Notes under the pieces: model-generated
Told to the model about the DNA's origin: nothing
The model's database searches: none
The model's input: only the letters and a program-made list of their open reading frames with translations
Part shown: piece after piece, positions 1 to 7,796 of the stretch
Numbering within the stretch: position 1 is the first letter of the stretch
Layout of the letters: every line of letters begins with the position of its first letter
Made by a program: the position numbers and the translations under genes
Origin: an uncultured Treponema sp.
GTDB lineage: Bacteria > Spirochaetota > Spirochaetia > Treponematales > Treponemataceae
NCBI GenBank assembly: GCA_905373565.1
Contig: CAJPTT010000062.1
Coordinates: 1 to 9,420 of the forward strand
DNA length: 9,420 nucleotides
Direction of reading: 5' to 3'

Positions 1-1
1 A

Positions 2-928
2 AACCATTATCCGCTTTGGGTGAATGAAGGTAAGAATCAGCATGTCTTTTCGGTAAACGACCACCTCATGTCGATGATGGTAACCATAGATGCCGTTCGA
101 TATGCCGGCGCTGCGCACATTACGCTGGTAGTTCCCGTTTATCCGTATAGCAGGCAGCATAAAAAGAAGGGGCGCGAAGGTTTAACTGCCAGTATGTTGG
201 GGCATTTTTACGAAACGCTCGGTGTCGATCAAATCATCACGTTGGATATCCATTCCCGCGAAATTGAAAATGCCTTCCATACGGCTCGTATCGAAAATCT
301 CCATGCAAGTTATCAGATTATGCGCGAACTTTCAAAGATTGAAAATCTTGCAGATCCCAATGCGGAGTTTGTCATCGTTGCGCCCGATAGTGGGGCCGTA
401 GACCGGAATAAATTTTATTCAAGCGGTCTAAAAAAACCGCTTGCGATGATTTATAAAGAGCGGGATTATTCCGTAATTACGCAAAATGCAAAACAATCCA
501 ATATTGTAAATATTAACTTATTAGGGGATGTGACCGGCAAAACCGCTTTCCTTGCGGATGATATGCTCGGTACAGGCGGTACCTTGTTAAAAGCGATGGA
601 GTTCCTCAAGAGCAAGGGGGCAAAAAAAGTTATTGCGGCTGTGAGTTTGCCGTTCTTTACCGGTGATGCAATCCAACTTTTTGATGAAGCCTACCAAAAA
701 GGGTATTTCTACCGCATCATCGGAACTAATGCGGTATACCACGAAGAATTGCTCAAAAAAGAATGGTATATTTCGACCGATGTCTCAGGATTGTTTGCAC
801 AGACTATTTCGCGGCTGCATCATAATCAATCTTTGAGCGGTTTGTTGGATAATAGGGATATTATCGAACGAATGCTTCATGCTGCGGATCCGAATGCACA
901 GCATAAGACGGATAATAAACAAGATTAA
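2..928 (+). CDS. prs: Ribose-phosphate pyrophosphokinase (PRPP synthetase), 5' end missing
   Basis: The enzyme makes PRPP from ribose 5-phosphate and ATP in the cytoplasm, feeding nucleotide, histidine and tryptophan synthesis. The reading frame is open from base 2 with no stop, and the residues before the GTG at 20 (NHYPLW) continue the fold, so the true start lies upstream of the window and GTG 20 is not the start. Visible motifs are PYSRQHKKKGREGLTAS (equivalent of the family's ARQD-K...R-P-TA segment), TLDIHSREIENAF (the catalytic-His DLH region), APDSGAVDRNKF (pyrophosphate loop) and ADDMLGTGGTL at about 554-586 (PRPP-binding loop with the DD-x3-TGGT pattern). These segments differ from the textbook class I enzyme (for example DIHSREIENAF instead of DLHxxQIQGFF), so this is a divergent branch, but the fold assignment is secure. 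The stop is 17 nt before creD, suggesting co-transcription. The N-terminus and full length cannot be judged. Confidence 0.92.
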   Translation, partial: NHYPLWVNEGKNQHVFSVNDHLMSMMVTIDAVRYAGAAHITLVVPVYPYSRQHKKKGREGLTASMLGHFYETLGVDQIITLDIHSREIENAFHTARIENLHASYQIMRELSKIENLADPNAEFVIVAPDSGAVDRNKFYSSGLKKPLAMIYKERDYSVITQNAKQSNIVNINLLGDVTGKTAFLADDMLGTGGTLLKAMEFLKSKGAKKVIAAVSLPFFTGDAIQLFDEAYQKGYFYRIIGTNAVYHEELLKKEWYISTDVSGLFAQTISRLHHNQSLSGLLDNRDIIERMLHAADPNAQHKTDNKQD

Positions 929-945
929 ACAAAGTTGGAATTGAT

Positions 946-2460
946 ATGGATGTAAAACAATCCCCGGAGATTACGGTTGCTATGCCGAAGAAATCGCTAT
1001 TTTCCCATCAAGCGGCATGGATAAAGCCTGTTATCATTTTTATTATGATGCTGGTGCTCCTTATCCCGCTTGCATTTATCCGCTCGCTTGTTAACGATCG
1101 GGAAGGGTATCGGCGGACTGCCGAAGCGTCTATCATGGAACCGGCTGGTGGAGAGCCTGTTATTGAAGGACTCGTGCTCGTCGTGCCGTATGACGAATTG
1201 GTCGAATATACGGATTCTTCCGGGAAGGTTATCAAAAAGGGAAAAAAAACGGACTATATCCTCACGGTTCCTGAAACATATAATCTGGTAACACAGATTG
1301 ATCCTTATCGCCTTTCGCGGGGTATATTTACCGTACCCGTTTTTAACGGCGATCTTGCAGTAACCGCCTCATTCTCCGGTTTCCAATTTAGTCAATTCAA
1401 TATCGCGGAAAAAAATATCCGTTATAAGGATGCGGTGCTTATCCTTGGAATAAAAGATAAAAAGACATTAACCGCTTATCCTGCGCTTTATGGGAACGGT
1501 AAACCGCTGCTTGAAGCGCTGACTGTTCCTGCAGGAGCCTCTCCTTTTCGCAATGCCGTTTATTACATGATGTCGGAAGATGTCGTGCGTTCCGGTTTTT
1601 CGATAGAGGGTTCCGTTTCCATCCAAGGGGGTAAAAGCCTGTGTATCGTGCCGCTCGCTGCGGACAATAGCTTTGCAGTGCAGTCGACATGGCCTGCGCC
1701 CAGTTTTTCGGGGGGATGGCTGCCGAAGAACCGTACGCTCGACGATTCGGGTTTTTCCGCCGACTGGCGTATTTCCGGTTTAAGCACGGTATTTCCCCAC
1801 AGCTGGAGAGCTCAAGATTTCGACCTAGCCAAAGATACGGATGTGTACGATGAATATGACGGTTACGCGACAAAAGATTCTTCAAGTCTCCGCAGTTCGC
1901 CCGAAACGGTAAAGGTCGGTTTTATTACTCCCGTTAATCATTATTCCCAAGTAAAGCGATGTATTACCTATGCACTTCTTTTTTTAGCAGTGCCGTTTTT
2001 AGCGATATTTTTATGCGAATTATGGAGCGCAGTGCGGATTCATCCCATCCAGTATTTTCTTATCGGGCTTGCCGATGTGCTATTTTACTTGCTGCTCTTA
2101 TCTTTTTCCGAACATATTTCGTTTAGCCTTAGCTATTTGATTGCGACGGCAGGGGTGTGTACCGTTGTCGGATTTTATACCGCTGCAATTTTTAAACAAA
2201 TCCGCTGGGGCATTTTGTTGATGGCAGTGCAAGCGGTGTCCTATTTGCTATTGTTCGGCATCTTGCAATCGGAAGATTATGCACTGCTTATCGGCAGTAT
2301 CGGTATTTTCTGTGTTGTTGCGCTGTTGATGTTCCTTACGCGGCGGGTTGATTGGTATAGTACTCGTTTTGCCTCTGTACATACTCATTCGGAAGTTGTT
2401 GACGGCGGTATAAACCGAATACTTGCAAACAACGAATCTTTCTCCGGCAACGCTCAATAG
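946..2460 (+). CDS. creD: CreD-like inner membrane protein
   Basis: This 504-residue protein matches the CreD/Cet family over its whole length; E. coli CreD is about 450 residues. One membrane segment near residues 27-48 (VIIFIMMLVLLIPLAFI) is followed by a conserved R-x-x-Y-R motif, then a large beta-rich extracytoplasmic domain to about residue 335 with the family signatures LVLVVPY, SFSGF, TWPAPSFSGGWLP and a later G-F-SADW. A block of five membrane helices follows (about 338-358, 365-387, 391-416, 419-440, 445-465). It contains the diagnostic RIHPIQYFLIGLADVLFYLL-type stretch at 364 onward and ends in FLTRRVDWY. The start at ATG 946 places about 26 residues before the first helix; M13 at 982 is an alternative, and neither has a strong Shine-Dalgarno sequence. 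In enterobacteria creD belongs to the CreBC regulon and affects envelope integrity and beta-lactam or colicin tolerance. No creBC genes are visible here, so regulation is unknown and the molecular function remains undefined. Confidence 0.9.
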   Translation: MDVKQSPEITVAMPKKSLFSHQAAWIKPVIIFIMMLVLLIPLAFIRSLVNDREGYRRTAEASIMEPAGGEPVIEGLVLVVPYDELVEYTDSSGKVIKKGKKTDYILTVPETYNLVTQIDPYRLSRGIFTVPVFNGDLAVTASFSGFQFSQFNIAEKNIRYKDAVLILGIKDKKTLTAYPALYGNGKPLLEALTVPAGASPFRNAVYYMMSEDVVRSGFSIEGSVSIQGGKSLCIVPLAADNSFAVQSTWPAPSFSGGWLPKNRTLDDSGFSADWRISGLSTVFPHSWRAQDFDLAKDTDVYDEYDGYATKDSSSLRSSPETVKVGFITPVNHYSQVKRCITYALLFLAVPFLAIFLCELWSAVRIHPIQYFLIGLADVLFYLLLLSFSEHISFSLSYLIATAGVCTVVGFYTAAIFKQIRWGILLMAVQAVSYLLLFGILQSEDYALLIGSIGIFCVVALLMFLTRRVDWYSTRFASVHTHSEVVDGGINRILANNESFSGNAQ

Positions 2461-2464
2461 GTTC

Positions 2465-3892
2465 ATGCAAAGCGGTATTTTATGTGCCGATATCGGTACG
2501 TCGTCGCTAAAGGCGGCATTTATTACCGAAGATGGAACGATAGTCAAATTCATACGCTTGTTGTTCCCGCATCCCGTTCATGCGGTAGACTGGGTGCAAA
2601 CCTTTTTTGCCGCATGGCGCAGTTTACCGGCTGATTATGCGATAGAAGCAATTTGTATTTCGGGGAACGGTCCTTCGCTTGTTGCCGTACCTCAAAATCG
2701 CCGTGCGCCGGAAGCAAGCATAAACGCTGCCGGACGCGTACCCAAGATACATATCAATGTTGACAGGCATTTATTCGCCGCATCTCTCCCACCCGATGAT
2801 GTTATGAACGGTATTATTGATGCGGCAAAAAATGATACCCTGTTTTTATGGAATGAACCTGCGCCGCAAGGGCTTACCGTATCGGGGCCGCAGCGTTCTA
2901 CCGTACCGGCGCTGCAAGAGGGAACCGCATCTATCCCTCCGGCGGGGGCTTCCCTTTTTTTGCCGCGGATTGCGGCTTTCCGTGCAAAGTATCCTGATGT
3001 ATTTGATAGCGCCGTACAGCTTTTTTCCGGGCCGGAATATGTTTCCTATCTTTTAACCGGCGCGGCGGTAACCAGCCTCCCTGATCCGCGCTATGAGGCG
3101 GCCTATTGGAGTAAAGAAGAGCTTTTCCTGTTTGCGGAAGCATTGCATATCGATACGGAAAATCTTGCCGGTTTGCTGCCGCCGTTTGCCGCCGCCGGTA
3201 CGGTAATCGGACACTTTTGCGGTATTCCGGTTATTGCAGGGGTACCTGATTTTATCGCGGCGCTTATCGGGACGGGAACGCTGACGGCGGGTACTGCCTG
3301 CGACCGTGCCGGTTCAAGCGAGGGGCTTAATGTCTGCATTTCGCAGCCGCGCCGTGCCGAAAAAACATTGCTGCTGCCGTCGGTTATGCCCGATTTGTGG
3401 AATCTGTCATCCGTTATTCCATCATCCGGCGCAGCGTTTTCCGATTTTTTAATAGCGCACGGCTTACGCGGGAACGATTACATCGCCGCAATGGAGCGGA
3501 TTGCTGCAGAACCGTTTGCCGCATCGGGTGCGTATCCCGCAACCTTTGCGGGACAGGGACGCGCATTTGTAGAGGAGCTTGCGTTCCGTATCCGGCACGG
3601 CTGTGATTTACTTGAAGAGGCTTCCGGTTTTCATCCCGTGTATACGCTCTCCGGCGGGCAGGCACATAATGCTATCTGGTGCCAGATGAAAGCCGATATG
3701 ACCGGCAGAAATTTTGCGCTTCCCGCTTTTGCCGACGGAGAATTGATCGGCGATGCGGCTCTGGCGCTCTACGGTCTCGGCAGGGGAGACAGCCTCGCAT
3801 CCATCGCCCAGCGGCTTATCCGCATCAAACGGTACTACGAACCGGAACAGGCTGCTGCACAGCGATATACGGAAAAATACTCGCGGTGTTAA
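2465..3892 (+). CDS. FGGY-family carbohydrate kinase (xylulokinase-like), substrate unknown
   Basis: This is a 475-residue ATP-dependent sugar kinase of the actin/hexokinase fold. The N-terminal FGGY domain opens with ILCADIGTSSLKAAF (phosphate-1 loop, D9), followed by AICISGNGPSLVAV, equivalent to the SGQ-HG segment. The C-terminal domain begins near residue 255 with AGVPDFIAALIGTGTLTAGT. D262 there fits the catalytic base (Asp233 in E. coli xylulokinase), and the GTG run fits the phosphate-binding loop. Near the end, LSGGQAHNAIWCQMKAD (S396-G397-G398) is the adenosine motif, followed by GELIGDAALALYGLG. The ATG at 2465 was chosen over the in-frame TTG at 2423 because it puts DIGTSS eight residues from the start, as usual, and avoids a 38-nt overlap with creD. 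Only a weak AGG (2459-2461) precedes it, so translation is probably coupled to creD, which ends 4 nt upstream. The sugar cannot be read from sequence: the region before D262 is divergent and no transporter or isomerase gene lies beside it. Confidence 0.88.
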   Translation: MQSGILCADIGTSSLKAAFITEDGTIVKFIRLLFPHPVHAVDWVQTFFAAWRSLPADYAIEAICISGNGPSLVAVPQNRRAPEASINAAGRVPKIHINVDRHLFAASLPPDDVMNGIIDAAKNDTLFLWNEPAPQGLTVSGPQRSTVPALQEGTASIPPAGASLFLPRIAAFRAKYPDVFDSAVQLFSGPEYVSYLLTGAAVTSLPDPRYEAAYWSKEELFLFAEALHIDTENLAGLLPPFAAAGTVIGHFCGIPVIAGVPDFIAALIGTGTLTAGTACDRAGSSEGLNVCISQPRRAEKTLLLPSVMPDLWNLSSVIPSSGAAFSDFLIAHGLRGNDYIAAMERIAAEPFAASGAYPATFAGQGRAFVEELAFRIRHGCDLLEEASGFHPVYTLSGGQAHNAIWCQMKADMTGRNFALPAFADGELIGDAALALYGLGRGDSLASIAQRLIRIKRYYEPEQAAAQRYTEKYSRC

Positions 3893-5853
3893 TCCTGCTG
3901 TTTTAAAATTCCCTTGTTGTAAGCGCTAATCAGCATTTCCAAGTTTTGGATTTTTTCCTTCATGTCGGCGCCGGTGTCGGTATCCGCTACCCGTTTTCGT
4001 TCAACCAAGGTCTCAATCACCTCTTTGGTCGATTCAATGTCGAAGCCTTCGCGCAACACTTTGTCTACGGATTCAAATGGGTGGTGGCTTATCAGCGTCA
4101 TTCCGTAGGAATTGTAGGTGAGTGTATAGCCTGCAATGCCGGTAGTCTTTTGGTAGGCTTTTGAAAACCCGCCGTCGATAACCAAAAGCTTGCCGCCGGC
4201 CTTAATCGGACTTTCCCCTTTTGCAACCTTGACCGGCGTGTGCCCATTGACGATATGAGCATTGCCGCTTAATCCGAACTCCTTGAGTATCCGTGCGGCA
4301 AGCGTACCGTCATCCCGCTCCATCAACTTATAATACGGCGAGGACGGTTCTTTGTGCGTTTCTTTATCGTCGATAAAGTAACGCTCAAAGGTGGTCATCT
4401 TTGTTTTACCGAACAGGGTCGAATCCTGATTGCACCACAGGAACCAGAGAAAATCCGCATTTTGCTCGGAAAAGTACGCTTCCCGCGCCATTTGGTCGTA
4501 TTTATCCATCAGACTTTTTCCGTAATACACGGCGCCGTCTATCTCTTTCTCCTTAAAGCTGCCGTCCTCGTTCAACAAAAGACACGCATGGAAGAGCAGG
4601 TTATCGTTATAACGCCGGTACATACTCCCCTTTGCATACAAGAACCTGACATGCTGCTTGAGTTTTTCGCTTGCCATAAACGTATTGGTAAGCGTATCGA
4701 TAAGGTACTGCTCTTCGTCGGTAAGCGCTGTTTGATGCGCGAGGTTGACGGTCGGGAACGAGGTATCGTTCAGGGCGTAGGTTTTCCCTTCAATTTCAAC
4801 GGTACCCGCAGCAGGGTTAAGGGTGCGCAGTATTCTCCGGTGTTCCATATTATACGAAGGATTCTGCTCGATGATATTTTCTTCAATTTTGAATTGGATG
4901 ATGCTGATCGCCTTGTGCATTTTTGCCAGCAGCTCCGCATCGACGTCGAAGGGCTTTTTCTCGTTTACCTTCGGCATAAACCGCGTGCACGGGTCATTCT
5001 TATACACATGCTGTGCAAAACTTACCAGCGGCAAAAGGCTGATCCCGTATCCGTCCTCTATCGCGTCGATGTTGGAATAACGGAGCGCAATCCGTATCGC
5101 TGTTGCAACGCACGCACGGCAGCCCGCAGCGGCGCCCATCCAGAGAATGTCGTGGTTTCCCCACTGGATATCAAGGCTGTTTTGCGCCATCAGCGTATCC
5201 ATCACCTTATGCGGGGACGGGCCTCTGTCGAATATATCGCCGATAATATGCAGGTGATCGATGGTGCATTTTTTTATCACCCCTGAAAGTTCGATAATGA
5301 ATAAATCCGCACGTCCGTATTCCACGAGGCTTTTGATAATTTCGCTATAATAATCCTTCTTGTTAAAACGATGTTCATCTTCTTGCAGCAGTTCTTCCAT
5401 TATGTAAGCAAAACTCTTCGGCAATAACTTTCGCACCTTTGACCGTGTATACTTCGAAGCAGTTGCCCGCACCACCCGTACCAATCGATAAATGGTGAGC
5501 TCGTACCAGTTTGTAATATTCGCTTTTTTTTCCGCTTTGATCAGTTCGAGCTTTTCCTTAGGATAGTAGATAAGCGTGGTGAGTTCTTCCAAGTCATCGA
5601 TGCTGACCGTTGAGCTGAGTTCTTCGGAGACTTTCCGCCGGATAGCGCCCGATGCATTCTGCATCACATGATTAAACGCTTCCGCTTCTCCGTGAATATC
5701 CGTTAAAAAATGTTCGGTTCCTTTCGGTAAATTCAGAATGGCTTTAAGATTGACCACTTCTTCAACTGCGGTAGTAACATTGGGAAATGAGCGGGAGAGT
5801 AAATCCAAATACTTTATATTTTGCTGTAGGGTTTCTGCCGGTATACTTTTCAT
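3889..5853 (-). CDS. fbp: Fructose-1,6-bisphosphatase, class III
   Basis: The enzyme removes the 1-phosphate of fructose 1,6-bisphosphate, the committed step of gluconeogenesis, in the cytoplasm. The 654-residue length fits the Mn-dependent class III (Bacillus Fbp type, roughly 640-670 residues), which belongs to the calcineurin-like metallophosphoesterases and is unrelated to class I. All metal-site motifs are present in order: TDIHGE (51-56), GDIFDRG (205-211), WGNHD (231-235) and VNGHTPV (H538), followed by VIDGGFSKAYQ near residue 560. The N-terminal LSRSFPN...EEVVNLKAILNLPKGTEHFL block is also typical of class III. ATG 5853 is preceded by a strong Shine-Dalgarno sequence, AAGGAGA, at 5859-5865. 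The gene faces the FGGY kinase gene tail to tail with a four-base overlap and diverges from murI, so it is probably monocistronic. A long hairpin lies in its expected leader (5877-5920). There is no truncation or missing catalytic residue. Confidence 0.96.
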   Translation of the reverse strand: MKSIPAETLQQNIKYLDLLSRSFPNVTTAVEEVVNLKAILNLPKGTEHFLTDIHGEAEAFNHVMQNASGAIRRKVSEELSSTVSIDDLEELTTLIYYPKEKLELIKAEKKANITNWYELTIYRLVRVVRATASKYTRSKVRKLLPKSFAYIMEELLQEDEHRFNKKDYYSEIIKSLVEYGRADLFIIELSGVIKKCTIDHLHIIGDIFDRGPSPHKVMDTLMAQNSLDIQWGNHDILWMGAAAGCRACVATAIRIALRYSNIDAIEDGYGISLLPLVSFAQHVYKNDPCTRFMPKVNEKKPFDVDAELLAKMHKAISIIQFKIEENIIEQNPSYNMEHRRILRTLNPAAGTVEIEGKTYALNDTSFPTVNLAHQTALTDEEQYLIDTLTNTFMASEKLKQHVRFLYAKGSMYRRYNDNLLFHACLLLNEDGSFKEKEIDGAVYYGKSLMDKYDQMAREAYFSEQNADFLWFLWCNQDSTLFGKTKMTTFERYFIDDKETHKEPSSPYYKLMERDDGTLAARILKEFGLSGNAHIVNGHTPVKVAKGESPIKAGGKLLVIDGGFSKAYQKTTGIAGYTLTYNSYGMTLISHHPFESVDKVLREGFDIESTKEVIETLVERKRVADTDTGADMKEKIQNLEMLISAYNKGILKQQD

Positions 5854-5876
5854 GCTTCTCTCCTTTATAGAATTTG

Positions 5877-5920
5877 ATAAAGAAGCTCCTAAAATCGATG
5901 GATTTTAAAAGCTTCCTCAT
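5877..5920 (-). promoter_or_regulatory. 20-bp hairpin in the fbp leader
   Basis: The arms 5877-5896 and 5901-5920 flank a four-base loop (5897-5900). Read as RNA from the - strand, all 20 positions pair: 16 Watson-Crick pairs and four G-U wobbles. Read from the + strand the wobble positions become C-A mismatches, so the structure is designed for, or tolerated in, fbp-strand RNA. The descending arm contains AGGAG, a Shine-Dalgarno-like sequence held in the stem. The real Shine-Dalgarno (5859-5865) lies about 11 nt past the stem. There is no clean U-run after it (only UUUAUC, partly within the stem), so a standard terminator is less likely than a 5'-end stabilising or regulatory stem. Function is inferred; only the pairing is seen. 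Confidence 0.6.
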
Positions 5921-5929
5921 TACAATTAC

Positions 5930-5958
5930 ACGGTAATACGCATATCGTCTTTTGTCAA
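5930..5958 (-). promoter_or_regulatory. Possible sigma-70-type promoter for fbp
   Basis: On the - strand a perfect TTGACA (+ coordinates 5953-5958) is followed after 17 nt by TACCGT (5930-5935), which matches the -10 consensus at only three of six positions. If used, transcription would begin around 5923, placing the 20-bp hairpin almost at the 5' end of the fbp mRNA. The -35 is excellent, the -10 poor, and the call is tentative. Confidence 0.35.
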
Positions 5959-5968
5959 ATGGTGTGCC

Positions 5969-5997
5969 TTGCTCAAGAATAATGCATAATTTATAAT
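5969..5997 (+). promoter_or_regulatory. Sigma-70-type promoter for murI-rsgA
   Basis: TTGCTC (5969-5974), a partial -35, is separated by exactly 17 nt from a perfect TATAAT (5992-5997). The predicted start near 6004 gives a leader of about 54 nt before the murI ATG. A GAGG at 6043-6046 is the likely Shine-Dalgarno sequence, 11 nt from the start, slightly far. The surrounding DNA is strongly A+T rich, so the -10 match alone would be weak evidence; the spacing and position before a gene raise it. Confidence 0.5.
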
Positions 5998-6013
5998 CTT
6001 TAATTGTAAAATC

Positions 6014-6035
6014 ATGAATTTCGCATTATGAATTT
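6014..6035 (+). repeat. Short direct repeat in the murI leader
   Basis: The octamer ATGAATTT occurs at 6014-6021 and again at 6028-6035, a 14-bp period, followed by a related TTTATGAGG that carries the murI Shine-Dalgarno. In addition, ATAATGC (5979-5985) and GCATTAT (6023-6029) form a 7-bp inverted pair around the -10 box. This may be degenerate A+T-rich filler or an operator. The repeats are seen; any role is not. Confidence 0.3.
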
Positions 6036-6057
6036 ATTTTATGAGGTATTATATTAA

Positions 6058-6846
6058 ATGCACAAAAAGTATGTTTTTTTAGATTCGGGGATAGGCGGCT
6101 TGCCGTACTTCCGGTATTTTCATCAAAAAGCGCCGCAAGCGCCAGCGGCATATATCGCAGATTTGGAACATTTTCCCTACGGGGAAAAAACACGTGAGGA
6201 AGTGATTAAGTACGCCGTCGGTGTTACGGAAAAGATAATAAACCGCTTGGATCCCGCAATGGTTATCGTGGTGTGCAATACGATGTCAACCGCCGCCCTC
6301 GATGCGCTGCGCAAACATTTTTCCATTCCCTTTGTCGGTACCGTACCGGCGGTAAAGGTGGCGGCGGAAGTCAGCGTTAATAAGCGCATTGGGATTATCG
6401 CCACGGCACGGACAATCAACGACCCGTATCTTGATAAATTGATTGAATCATTTGCCGCCGATTGTACTATCGAAAGACGGGCGGATGCGGAACTGGTTGC
6501 AAAAATTGAAAACGGACTGATTACCGCCCCGGATGAAGAAAAACGAAAAGCAGTAACGCCCGCAATCCGGCAGTTTAAAGACGCCGGCGTCGATACGATT
6601 GTACTGGCGTGCACTCACTTTTTGCATCTTGCAGATACCTTTGCCGAATGCGCCGCTCCGGAAATAAAGGTTGTAGATTCCTTGCCCGGCGTCGTTTCCC
6701 ATGCATTGGATGTGCTGCCTCCGTCTGCCGGTGGGGAAGTATCCCGCAGCAGTTGCTATGTTACCGGAGAAATCACCGAGCGTATCGACCGGCTGTACCG
6801 CGGTTACTGTGAACTTTTCGACCTCGATTGGAAGGGAGCGCTGTAA
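6058..6846 (+). CDS. murI: Glutamate racemase
   Basis: The enzyme interconverts L- and D-glutamate without a cofactor, supplying D-glutamate for peptidoglycan precursors in the cytoplasm. The 262-residue protein has the family landmarks in order: FLDSGIGGL (substrate-phase loop, D9-S10), HFPYGEKTRE (P40-Y41-G42), VVCNTMST with the first catalytic cysteine C73, a GTVPAVKVA segment, and LACTHFLHL with the second catalytic cysteine C185. The usual CNTASA reads CNTMST here, a mild change next to the active cysteine. Length and both cysteines are normal, so it should be active; the related aspartate racemases differ in these motifs. The start at ATG 6058 follows a promoter and GAGG. Its stop TAA shares one base with the rsgA ATG (TAATG), so the two are co-transcribed and probably translationally coupled. 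Confidence 0.93.
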   Translation: MHKKYVFLDSGIGGLPYFRYFHQKAPQAPAAYIADLEHFPYGEKTREEVIKYAVGVTEKIINRLDPAMVIVVCNTMSTAALDALRKHFSIPFVGTVPAVKVAAEVSVNKRIGIIATARTINDPYLDKLIESFAADCTIERRADAELVAKIENGLITAPDEEKRKAVTPAIRQFKDAGVDTIVLACTHFLHLADTFAECAAPEIKVVDSLPGVVSHALDVLPPSAGGEVSRSSCYVTGEITERIDRLYRGYCELFDLDWKGAL

Positions 6847-7796
6847 TGCAGGGGCTGGTATTAAGCGGCGCAAATAATTTTTTTACCGTACGTACTCTCG
6901 AAGGCAGCATAGTACGTTGTTCCATTAAGGGGAAAAAACTGAAAGAAAGCCGCGGGTATTACAATCCCTTAGCGCCCGGTGATACGGTCGATATTGAATA
7001 CGACACCCTCCATCCCGATCAGGGGCAAATTACGGCGCTTGTACCGCGGCGCAACGGTTTTATCCGCTGGAATCAGAAAACGCGCAGTCCGCAACTTTTA
7101 GCGGCAAATATCGACTTGCTGCTCTGCGTTACCACCCCTGCCAATCCCCCCTTCCGTCCGCGCTTTACCGACCGCACATTGGTACAAGCCGCTGCGGAAG
7201 GGATTCCCGCACTCATTATTGTGAACAAAATTGATTTAGGTATTTCGGAAACGGTGCGGGAACGGATACGGGATTGGCAGCGCATCGGCGTACAGGTATG
7301 CGAGGTAGCCGCAAAGACAGGCGAAGGACTTGAAGCGCTTGCACGCCTCCTTTCGGGTAAGACTTGTGCCGTTACCGGACAGTCAGGGGTCGGAAAGTCG
7401 AGTTTGCTGAACAGCCTTGACCCCAGCCTTGCGCTTAAAACCGCCGACATTTCGTTTAAGTACGACCGCGGTATCCATACGACAACGCAGGGCGTTTTTT
7501 TACCGATGACCTTTACCGCTCACGACGGAACCCGGCTGCCGTTCAATATCATCGACACCCCCGGTATCAGACACTTTGCACTGTGGGGCATTAAACCGGA
7601 AGAAGTCATCTTCTACTTTCCCGAAATGGAGGCCGCAGCAATACAGTGCGCCTTCGGGCTTTCCTGCTCACACATTCACGAGCGCGGCTGCCGTATCTTG
7701 GAAGAACTGGACGCAGGGCATATCCACCCCGATCGCTACGAAAGCTGGCGTTCCATGCGCGACGAACTGACACTGCTCACCGCAGACGAATACTAG
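6846..7796 (+). CDS. rsgA: Ribosome small-subunit biogenesis GTPase RsgA
   Basis: RsgA is a circularly permuted GTPase that binds the immature 30S subunit and acts late in its assembly; GTPase activity is stimulated by the ribosome. The 316-residue protein has an N-terminal OB-fold (about 1-75), then G motifs in permuted order: G4 NKID (127-130), G1 GQSGVGKSS (178-186), G2-region GIHTTTQG, and G3 DTPG (237-240). A C-terminal zinc site follows with C268, C274, H276 and C282. The zinc site reads C-x5-C-x-H-x5-C, one residue longer between the first two cysteines than the usual C-x4-C. The start at ATG 6846 was chosen over the in-frame TTG at 6828 because GGAAGGGAG (6830-6838) is an ideal Shine-Dalgarno for 6846 and the OB-fold begins at once. 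It is coupled to murI by a one-base overlap. No strong terminator follows. Confidence 0.95.
   Translation: MQGLVLSGANNFFTVRTLEGSIVRCSIKGKKLKESRGYYNPLAPGDTVDIEYDTLHPDQGQITALVPRRNGFIRWNQKTRSPQLLAANIDLLLCVTTPANPPFRPRFTDRTLVQAAAEGIPALIIVNKIDLGISETVRERIRDWQRIGVQVCEVAAKTGEGLEALARLLSGKTCAVTGQSGVGKSSLLNSLDPSLALKTADISFKYDRGIHTTTQGVFLPMTFTAHDGTRLPFNIIDTPGIRHFALWGIKPEEVIFYFPEMEAAAIQCAFGLSCSHIHERGCRILEELDAGHIHPDRYESWRSMRDELTLLTADEY

Noticed and set aside
1439..1885. A 148-codon - strand frame opposite creD, and similar frames opposite murI (6177-6614, 6448-6873)
   Set aside because: Each is antisense to a well-supported gene, with low-complexity or Arg/Ser-rich translations and no motifs.
2423..2464. 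Longer N-terminus for the FGGY kinase from TTG 2423
   Set aside because: It would add 14 residues ahead of the conserved N-terminus and overlap creD by 38 nt. ATG 2465 fits the family better.
4354..5286. A 310-codon open frame on the + strand opposite fbp
   Set aside because: fbp on the other strand has all class III motifs over this region. The + frame has no recognisable domain, no good ribosome site, and a composition expected from an antisense shadow.
6828..6845. TTG 6828 as the rsgA start
   Set aside because: The strong GGAAGGGAG would lie inside the gene; it is ideally placed for ATG 6846, which directly begins the OB-fold.
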